Positions 1 to 4,802 of a stretch of 5,888 nucleotides of DNA are shown piece by piece (position 1 is the stretch's first letter; each line of letters starts with the position of its first letter). Source of the DNA: Candidatus Nanopelagicales bacterium (GTDB taxonomy: Bacteria; Actinomycetota; Actinomycetes; S36-B12; UBA5976); assembly GCA_030831445.1 (NCBI GenBank), contig JAURLB010000148.1:1-5888 (forward strand). The letters run 5' to 3'. The position numbers and the translations under genes were made by a program. The notes under the pieces were generated by a model. That model made no database searches. It saw only the letters and a program-made list of their open reading frames with translations, and was not told the origin of the DNA.

Positions 1-17
1 CAGAGTGTCACGGCATA

Positions 18-42
18 TGCCTACATCCAACCCATGTAGGCA
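18..42 (-). terminator. Hairpin downstream of tRNA-Ser, possible terminator
   Basis: A 9-bp perfect inverted repeat (18-26 with 34-42) encloses a 7-nt loop, 18 nt past the 3' end of the minus-strand tRNA. Its position suits a tRNA transcription end or 3' trailer structure. No U-run follows on either strand, so it is not a classic intrinsic terminator and the role is inferred from placement only. Confidence 0.4.
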
Positions 43-59
43 CGAATAACCGATTTATA

Positions 60-149
60 TGGCGGAAGGGGGGGGATTTGAACCCCCGAGAGGCTTGCAC
101 CCCTGACGGTTTTCGAGACCGTTCCATTCGTCCACTCTGGCACCCTTCC
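60..149 (-). tRNA. tRNA-Ser (anticodon CGA)
   Basis: Read on the minus strand, this folds into a complete class II tRNA. The 7-bp acceptor stem is GGAAGGG with CCCTTCC. The D-arm closes with CCA and TGG. The anticodon stem ACGGT/ACCGT carries loop CTCGAAA, giving anticodon CGA, which reads UCG serine codons. The long variable arm has a 5-bp stem with one G-U pair, typical of tRNA-Ser. The T-arm is GGGGG-TTCAAAT-CCCCC. The discriminator is G and the CCA end is encoded (62-60). The run of eight G on the plus strand at 68-75 is simply the T stem joined to the acceptor stem. It is divergent from neuA with 48 bp between. A TANNNT box (TAGCCT, 163-158 on minus) lies 8 nt before the mature 5' end and could be its -10, but I see no convincing -35. 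Confidence 0.96.
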
Positions 150-180
150 GTTTTGGAAGGCTATCGGCGCAAACTTCTCG

Positions 181-186
181 TAAAAT
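181..186 (+). promoter_or_regulatory. Candidate -10 box of the neuA-cupin pair
   Basis: TAAAAT lies 11 nt upstream of the neuA ATG, in the 48-bp gap between the divergent tRNA and neuA. A start of transcription about 7 nt past the box would leave a leader of only about 5 nt. No Shine-Dalgarno sequence precedes the ATG, which agrees with near-leaderless translation. There is no -35 at normal spacing (TTGGAA at 153-158 is too far away), so this is a positional call. Confidence 0.4.
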
Positions 187-197
187 AGAAATATCTC

Positions 198-941
198 ATG
201 AAATGCATTGCACTCATTCCTGCTCGCTCGGGTTCGCAACGCATTGCCCACAAAAACATTAAAGAACTCTCGGGGCATCCATTACTCGCATACACCATTT
301 GTGCGGCGCGTGACAGTGGAATCTACGCCGATGTCGTCTGCGTGACTGACAGCGAGGAATATGCAGGCATAGCCAAGCATTACGGTGCAGAAATACCGTT
401 TCTTCGACCTCTGCATACGGCAACCAGTACTTCTCCCGATTTTGACTGGGTCAATTGGACAATCTCTGAACTTGCAGCAACCGGTCGAACCTACGACCAG
501 TTTTCGATTCTTCGACCTACGAGCCCGTTTCGCACGGCCAACACGATTCAGCGAGCGTGGAAACATTTCGCTTCCGATGCTGCAGCACATTCATTGCGTG
601 CCGTGAGGTTGTGCTCTGAGCACCCAGGAAAAATGTGGGAAGTTAACGGCAATCGAATGACGCCACTTCTGCCGAACACCATTGACGCCACGCCGTGGCA
701 CAGCAACCAGTACGCGGCATTGCCAAGGATTTACGTTCAAGATGCCAGTCTTGAGATTGCTCACACATCTATCCTCGACACCCATCATTCGATTTCAGGT
801 GATGTCGTTATCCCATTTATTAGTGAGGGTCATGAAGGATTTGACATCAATACACCCGATGACTGGATGCTTGCCGAGCATTACGTGCGCAACAACATCG
901 CAGCGTTACCGACCGTTAGTGTTGAGCCATGGAAGAAGTAG
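198..941 (+). CDS. neuA: CMP-nonulosonic acid synthetase (acylneuraminate cytidylyltransferase, NeuA type)
   Basis: This cytosolic enzyme would activate a nonulosonic acid with CTP, giving the CMP-sugar donor and pyrophosphate. The 247-residue length fits the single-domain family. The nucleotide-binding P-loop-like motif IPARSGSQR is at residues 7-15, followed by KN (19-20). Other family landmarks are TDSEEY (50-55), LRPTSPFR (105-112), HPGKMW (142-147) and EGFDINTPDDW (213-223). The last motif holds the metal-binding DxD region; here it reads D216-I-N218, so the second acidic residue is Asn. I chose ATG 198 because the P-loop begins only 6 residues in and a -10 box lies just upstream. The 3' end overlaps the cupin gene by 13 bp, so the two are very probably co-transcribed and translationally coupled. 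Substrate (N-acetylneuraminate, legionaminate or another) is not decided by the sequence; the symbol names the family. The family call is firm. Confidence 0.93.
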   Translation: MKCIALIPARSGSQRIAHKNIKELSGHPLLAYTICAARDSGIYADVVCVTDSEEYAGIAKHYGAEIPFLRPLHTATSTSPDFDWVNWTISELAATGRTYDQFSILRPTSPFRTANTIQRAWKHFASDAAAHSLRAVRLCSEHPGKMWEVNGNRMTPLLPNTIDATPWHSNQYAALPRIYVQDASLEIAHTSILDTHHSISGDVVIPFISEGHEGFDINTPDDWMLAEHYVRNNIAALPTVSVEPWKK

Positions 942-1348
942 TTTTTCCAAAATCAGAAGACCTAGGGCCTCGCAAATGGGGAACCGAAACTCTGCTCGCC
1001 CTTGTTCCCCAGAAATACAGCGTTAAGCGACTTGAGGTTAAAGCAGGTCATAAAGGCGGTGTACAGTTTCATCGCCTAAAGGACGAAGTTGCTGTCTTGA
1101 TCAGCGGCAACATGATCGTTCGTTTTGATGATGGATCGGGCGAAATGCAGGAACGCGTGATTGGGCCAGGTGATGTTGTCCACTTCCCACCTGGGTTAGT
1201 CCACCAAGAAGAAGCCATTACCGATTGTGTATTAATCGAGGCATCAACCCCACATTTCAACGACCGAGTGCGCATGGAAGATACATATGGAGTTGAATCC
1301 AGTGGTGGCCTTCCTACAACAACTCTTGATGAAATTATTGAACGCTAA
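929..1348 (+). CDS. Small single-domain cupin protein, sugar-isomerase-like
   Basis: A 139-residue soluble protein forming one cupin beta-barrel. Motif 1 is at residues 44-60 (H48, E53, G60) and motif 2 at 81-92, with GD at 81-82, PPG at 87-89 and H92. H48, E53 and H92 match three of the four usual metal ligands; the second histidine of the HxH pair is Leu (L50). The segment EASTPHFNDRVRMEDTYG (104-121) follows the pattern seen in cupins resembling the C-terminal isomerase domain of mannose-6-phosphate isomerase/GDP-mannose pyrophosphorylase. The ATG sits inside the end of neuA (13-bp overlap, different frame) with no clear ribosome site, so coupling to neuA is likely. Context suggests a part in making or modifying the nonulosonic acid or its precursor, for example sugar isomerisation or binding, but the reaction is unknown. 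With one ligand replaced, it might bind metal differently or be non-catalytic. Confidence 0.88.
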   Translation: MEEVVFPKSEDLGPRKWGTETLLALVPQKYSVKRLEVKAGHKGGVQFHRLKDEVAVLISGNMIVRFDDGSGEMQERVIGPGDVVHFPPGLVHQEEAITDCVLIEASTPHFNDRVRMEDTYGVESSGGLPTTTLDEIIER

Positions 1349-1353
1349 GCGTT
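1341..1353. terminator. Palindrome between convergent gene ends
   Basis: AACGC-TAA-GCGTT is a perfect 5-bp inverted repeat whose 3-nt loop is the cupin stop codon. It also reaches into the stop codon of neuB (1352-1354). It could form a small hairpin in either transcript at the convergent ends, which are 3 bp apart. The stem is short and no U-tract follows, so efficient termination is doubtful. Confidence 0.25.
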
Positions 1354-2404
1354 ACTGAACATCACCTAAAGCAAGTGAGTGTTCCTGGACTAAATCTTTT
1401 GTCAGTTGCTTACCGACGAAATTGTTAATCATGTATGGCGCAAGCCCATCGCCAGGTGACTTGAAAGCAATATCGCTTTCTGTCAGAACCTCGCCCGCCT
1501 TCATGGAACGTGTAATCACAAGCTTCTTTCCCATTTTGCGCAGTGGGTCTTTTTCGCTATCAAACTGCCGCTTTTGACCATCACCCATTGCAACATGAAG
1601 CCGATCTAGGTCTCTCACCATCTTGCGCAAACCTTGTGGCTCAAGCGAGAAGGCGTGATCTGTGCCTTTAAGCGTTCGATTTGTTGTGAAATGTTTTTCA
1701 ATCATTCGTGCACCAAGTGCATACGCAGCCGAAGCCATTGCAATTCCGTTGTCATGTGAGGAAAACCCGATCACGGGATTGTCGTAACGATTCCGAAACT
1801 CACTAATTACGCGCAGGTTCAATTCATCCCATGCTGGCGGGTAGCCCGCAGTGCACTGCATAATGCAATACTCGGCACCTAATCCATCCAGTTCGGTTAC
1901 TGCCCTGTCCACGTCTTCTATCGTTCCGCCACCGGTACTCAAAATCATTGGTCGTCGTTTTCCTGCCAAATGCCGAATAAGCGGAATGTTCTTCAAGTCA
2001 CCTGATGCAATTTTGTAAGCAGGAACATTAAGTTCGTCCAAAAAATCAGCGCTCTCAACATCAAACGCTGTTGCAAAAAAGATCACGCCTAGGTCTGCTG
2101 AGTATTTCTGAAGCTCAACATATTGATCGTGGTTGAACTCAAGATTCTCTCGGTGCTCCCCATACGTAGCACCAAAACTGTTCTCGCTGTTATAAATCTG
2201 GTTGTAGTAGTCCTGCGTAAACAGTGTCTTGTTGTCTCGTTTTTGTAGCTTTACCGCTGTCGCACCGGATTCAACCGCAGCCTTGATCATCTCTTTGGCG
2301 AGGGCCAGCTTCCCCTGATGATTATGGCCAATTTCCGCGATAACAAAACACTTCGAACTATCGCTTACGGTAATCCCGGCAATTTCTAGTGTTCGTTTCT
2401 GCAC
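1352..2404 (-). CDS. neuB: Nonulosonic acid synthase (N-acetylneuraminate synthase family, NeuB type)
   Basis: This cytosolic enzyme would condense phosphoenolpyruvate with an N-acyl hexosamine-type sugar (ManNAc or a relative) to form the 9-carbon acid that NeuA activates. Its 350 residues match the usual two-domain NeuB. The TIM barrel shows AEIGHNHQGK (23-32; catalytic-type E24), KLQKRDN (52-58), PAYKIASGDL (128-137), LSTGGGTIEDV (155-165), CTAGYP (184-189), IGFSSHDNG (212-220) and EKHFTTNRTLKGTDHAFSLEP (236-256, key residues H238, D249, H250). H217 and H238 correspond to the metal ligands of characterised NeuB. A C-terminal SAF (antifreeze-like) domain spans about 292-350. Its usual RPGxG reads SPGDG (316-320), losing an arginine reported to contact the sugar. 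Translation starts at GTG 2404 with only a weak GGG upstream. It is the last gene of the minus operon, 18 bp after the GT-B-like gene and in the same frame. Exact sugar substrate is unknown. Confidence 0.95.
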   Translation of the reverse strand: MQKRTLEIAGITVSDSSKCFVIAEIGHNHQGKLALAKEMIKAAVESGATAVKLQKRDNKTLFTQDYYNQIYNSENSFGATYGEHRENLEFNHDQYVELQKYSADLGVIFFATAFDVESADFLDELNVPAYKIASGDLKNIPLIRHLAGKRRPMILSTGGGTIEDVDRAVTELDGLGAEYCIMQCTAGYPPAWDELNLRVISEFRNRYDNPVIGFSSHDNGIAMASAAYALGARMIEKHFTTNRTLKGTDHAFSLEPQGLRKMVRDLDRLHVAMGDGQKRQFDSEKDPLRKMGKKLVITRSMKAGEVLTESDIAFKSPGDGLAPYMINNFVGKQLTKDLVQEHSLALGDVQ

Positions 2405-2422
2405 GAACCCAATGGTAATCGG

Positions 2423-3796
2423 CTAGTTATGTGCAGTAAGGAAGGCTAAGAGTTGCTCCCCATACAGCGCGTCTGCAGTGTTGTAGAGGTGATCAATGTC
2501 GTAATCCATTGACTCCACGTCCTTTGCGAGCAATGCGTCAACAGCACTCAAGATCTCGGAAATCGTCCTGCCAGCATCTAAATCAGGAACCGCCAAAAGA
2601 TCATGCATATGCACAAAATGCTTAGCCGCGTTTGATGCTGTTGTTCGGTGGAACTTGTCGGTCGTCAGATCAATCACGCAGGGGCGGCCCAATAACATCG
2701 CCTCCAACATCAACGTTGTTGGTGCGCCAACCACGACATCGGCCGATTGCATCGCCGAAAAGTAACTGCTCTCCATCGTGGGCATTCCCGTCCGAGGGAG
2801 ACTTCCGTGGCTGCTACTCACAACGTTCGGATGAGAAATTTCGTACTTGTCAATACGGGGAATCGGAATTGGGTGCGGGCGATAATGTACTTCTACGGCT
2901 CCGTCGCCATATCTTTCATCAAGATAACTCGCAACCGCATCGACAACCCGCTTCTCAGAATGTGCCATTGAAAATCCCGCATACAGAACTCTCTTCTTCG
3001 GATTCTGTGCAATAACTGGTCGGCTTCGTTCATACTTTCTGTACGCATCAAAACGCGGTAAACCGTACGTGAGAACTGATTCTTTTTGAATCCCATGAAT
3101 ATTCTTTGCGTGCTCGATGCACTTCCGGCCCATCACCGTTAGGTAGTCAGGTTTGACTACATACACTGATTTACTAGTGAGATTGTCCCAATTATCAATT
3201 GCAACCAGTGATTTCAGTCCTATTTCCCTGGCTTCTGCAATGTAGTCAGTCATCAATTCATCAATTGCATGACACGGGATAAACATCCAATCGAAATTTC
3301 CGTTGCGAATTCCTTCAGGAAGAACATTCATCTTTCCCAATTTCGAACGATGGCGTTTGGCAAGAATTCTGAATGGGCGGAAGAAATACAAGACCGTAAG
3401 TCGCTTTTTACGCAGATTCCACAACACGGTTTTCGCATTCAGAACCGTTTGCTTGAACCCCTGGATCAATCCCAACCGAAACGCAAAAAACCAATAGTCA
3501 GAGCGAAATGTGCGCTGCAGCGAAAACCTAAACGTTGAAGACTTTGAGCGCAATGAAACCCAGTTCATTGCAACCAAATGTGTTGCCGCAGTTGATGCCT
3601 CAATTGAGTCAATTTTGAACTTTTTGTACTTTGTATCGGTTGGCAACAGGTCAAGAACGTGTTGAGGTGAAAACACTGAAACCTCACAGGACCTGGAATC
3701 AATTAAAAGGTCAATGGTCCCGGAATCAAACCATGAGATCAAATATTGCCTATTCAGAACTACTAAGGCAATCCTTGCTTTTGAATCATCCGTCAT
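2423..3796 (-). CDS. GT-B-like glycan transferase with an RPHP motif, candidate CMP-sugar (nonulosonate) transferase
   Basis: A 457-residue protein with no signal peptide. I do not recognise a precise family. The C-terminal half looks like the nucleotide-binding half of a GT-B fold: VLYAGFS (270-276), HYRPHP (304-309) and SADVVVGAPTTLMLEAMLLG (351-370) followed by RPCVIDL. The last pattern, a transferase exposed-residue loop then a small-residue helix and RPxV, resembles CDP-glycerol glycerophosphotransferases and capsule transferases. The His-Pro pair also recalls the HP motif of bacterial sialyltransferases. In the N-terminal half, residues 97-152 are rich in Arg/Lys and aromatic residues, suggesting peripheral membrane contact; DNWDNLTSK (201-209) and YGLPRFDAY (244-252) look like conserved sites. 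ATG 3796 overlaps the stop of the upstream GT2 gene as ATGA, giving tight coupling. Sitting between a GT2 gene and neuB, it could transfer the nonulosonic acid, or a glycerophosphate-like group. A UDP-GlcNAc 2-epimerase is less likely, lacking recognisable motifs of that family. Confidence 0.85.
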   Translation of the reverse strand: MTDDSKARIALVVLNRQYLISWFDSGTIDLLIDSRSCEVSVFSPQHVLDLLPTDTKYKKFKIDSIEASTAATHLVAMNWVSLRSKSSTFRFSLQRTFRSDYWFFAFRLGLIQGFKQTVLNAKTVLWNLRKKRLTVLYFFRPFRILAKRHRSKLGKMNVLPEGIRNGNFDWMFIPCHAIDELMTDYIAEAREIGLKSLVAIDNWDNLTSKSVYVVKPDYLTVMGRKCIEHAKNIHGIQKESVLTYGLPRFDAYRKYERSRPVIAQNPKKRVLYAGFSMAHSEKRVVDAVASYLDERYGDGAVEVHYRPHPIPIPRIDKYEISHPNVVSSSHGSLPRTGMPTMESSYFSAMQSADVVVGAPTTLMLEAMLLGRPCVIDLTTDKFHRTTASNAAKHFVHMHDLLAVPDLDAGRTISEILSAVDALLAKDVESMDYDIDHLYNTADALYGEQLLAFLTAHN

Positions 3797-4701
3797 TGGC
3801 GTGTCGTTCTCAATACAGCCAGTAACTTCAGCATTGATTGCAGATCAAATCGAATCAGTTTTTGGAACACCCGATAAAGAATATGAAGCCGGACCATTGT
3901 TAATCGCGATGCGACCAATGCACTTTTCTGAAAACCTTTTTCGTTGCATTCCACCGATACTTGTTTGTAGAAAGCGATTTCTTCAACAAATCTTGCAGTT
4001 GTGTCGGTTAATTGCGAGGTCAAATTATTGCGGTGCCGTCTGTATCGGTAAACAAAGTCAGGTATTCCAACAATGGTTTGCCCATCAAGCAACAGCCGAG
4101 ATATCAACTCTAGATCTACGGCCATGTTCCATTGTGGATTAAACAGCGGTAACGAGATGAACTTGGATTTAAAACTCACTGTTGGGCAGAAAACAAAGTT
4201 GCCACGTAAAACTGATGCCAACCCGCTATCGCCAGAGGTCGAGATTGATCGTGAGTGCTTATACGGCGCCACATGGAACTTGATGAAATCAGGAAACGAA
4301 AACCTCTTCTTATTGTCTTCGTCTACAACCGTGACTGAAGTATGTACCGCAATTGCATTCGGATTATCACTGTGAGCTTTTTGAGACGCCTCTACAAAGG
4401 TTGCTTCTAAAACATCGTCGGCATGCACTACGGCAACAATCGAAGGATCAAAATTGGTGCTCAAATATTCAAGACCCACATTCCAACACTTACCCAAACC
4501 CAGGTTGTGCTCATTCCTCAAGTATGAAATCTTTGGATTACCCATTGACCGAACTGTCAACTCGGCTTCATTCGGTCTCCCCGAATCGTCAACGACTACA
4601 GAAACCCACTGATCAGTATTCTGCGCTGCAATCGATTTCAGCATTTGTTCAAGGTATTTCTCATCTGAGAAAAACGGCACTACAAATCCAAAAAGGCTCA
4701 T
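3793..4701 (-). CDS. Family 2 glycosyltransferase (GT-A fold)
   Basis: A 302-residue glycosyltransferase, probably acting on the cytosolic face of the membrane to add one sugar to a lipid-linked glycan. The GT-A domain opens at once: FGFVVPFFSDEKYLEQMLKS (4-23), then VVVDDSG (35-41) for nucleotide binding, and RNEHNLGLGKCWNVGL (62-77). The metal-binding DxD equivalent is HADD (93-96). GNFVFCPT (167-174) and WNMAVDLELISRLL (191-204, acidic D196 as the likely base position) follow, then RYRRHRNNLTSQ (219-230), which matches the R-x-H-x-x-N-x-S element common in this family. The C-terminal part (about 232-302) is helical and basic, with no clear transmembrane span. It is the first gene of the minus operon. 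ATG 4701 has no Shine-Dalgarno sequence, but TAAACT lies 8 nt upstream, which suggests a leaderless mRNA. Donor and acceptor sugars cannot be read from the sequence. Confidence 0.93.
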   Translation of the reverse strand: MSLFGFVVPFFSDEKYLEQMLKSIAAQNTDQWVSVVVDDSGRPNEAELTVRSMGNPKISYLRNEHNLGLGKCWNVGLEYLSTNFDPSIVAVVHADDVLEATFVEASQKAHSDNPNAIAVHTSVTVVDEDNKKRFSFPDFIKFHVAPYKHSRSISTSGDSGLASVLRGNFVFCPTVSFKSKFISLPLFNPQWNMAVDLELISRLLLDGQTIVGIPDFVYRYRRHRNNLTSQLTDTTARFVEEIAFYKQVSVECNEKGFQKSALVASRLTMVRLHILYRVFQKLIRFDLQSMLKLLAVLRTTRQ

Positions 4702-4709
4702 TACACCAC

Positions 4710-4715
4710 AGTTTA
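4710..4715 (-). promoter_or_regulatory. Candidate -10 box of the minus-strand operon
   Basis: On the minus strand TAAACT lies 8 nt before the ATG of the first operon gene (4701). Transcription starting about 7 nt past it would begin at or next to the start codon, giving a leaderless mRNA for GT2, the GT-B-like gene and neuB. No -35 box is apparent at normal spacing. Confidence 0.4.
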
Positions 4716-4753
4716 ACCAGAGCCATTCAAACCAGTGGCGTGCTGAATTTTGT

Positions 4754-4759
4754 TACGAT
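4754..4759 (+). promoter_or_regulatory. Candidate extended -10 of the right-hand GT2 gene
   Basis: TACGAT with an upstream TG (4751-4752) forms an extended -10 (TGTTACGAT). It lies 7 nt before an ATG at 4767. The expected start of transcription (about 4766) abuts that ATG, a leaderless arrangement like those proposed at 198 and 4701. It is divergent from the operon promoter at 4710-4715, so this short gap of under 100 bp may drive both directions. Confidence 0.4.
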
Positions 4760-4766
4760 CTTCGTT

Positions 4767-4802
4767 ATGAAATTGCTTCTTCAAGTTTGGCTTGCAGATT
4801 GA
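4767..4802 (+). other. 11-codon reading frame before GT2 gene (leader ORF or displaced true start)
   Basis: ATG 4767 opens MKLLLQVWLAD and stops at TGA 4800-4802. It sits directly after a -10-like box. The stop overlaps a TTG (4799-4801) that is in frame with the long glycosyltransferase reading frame, giving a TTGA junction as in coupled genes. It may be a tiny upstream ORF, the real start of the transferase separated by a one-base indel, or chance. The sequence alone does not decide. Confidence 0.2.

Noticed and set aside
68..75. Run of eight G as a possible phase-variable tract
   Set aside because: It is the T stem joined to the acceptor stem of tRNA-Ser, with every base accounted for by pairing.
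21..278. Minus-strand reading frame of 85 codons
   Set aside because: It runs straight through the tRNA-Ser gene and into antisense of neuA, and has no family resemblance.
2423..3796. Possible NeuC-type hydrolysing UDP-GlcNAc 2-epimerase, which would complete the classic sialic acid gene set
   Set aside because: Overall GT-B-like form is shared, but none of the recognisable epimerase motifs are seen and the HYRPHP site points to a transferase.
3714..4142. Plus-strand reading frame of 142 codons
   Set aside because: It is antisense to the strongly supported GT2 and GT-B-like genes and shows no domain pattern.
4353..4802. Plus-strand reading frame of 149 codons ending at 4802
   Set aside because: Most of it is antisense to the 5' part of the minus GT2 gene. 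Only its last 11 codons (from ATG 4767) have any separate support, and these are listed on their own.
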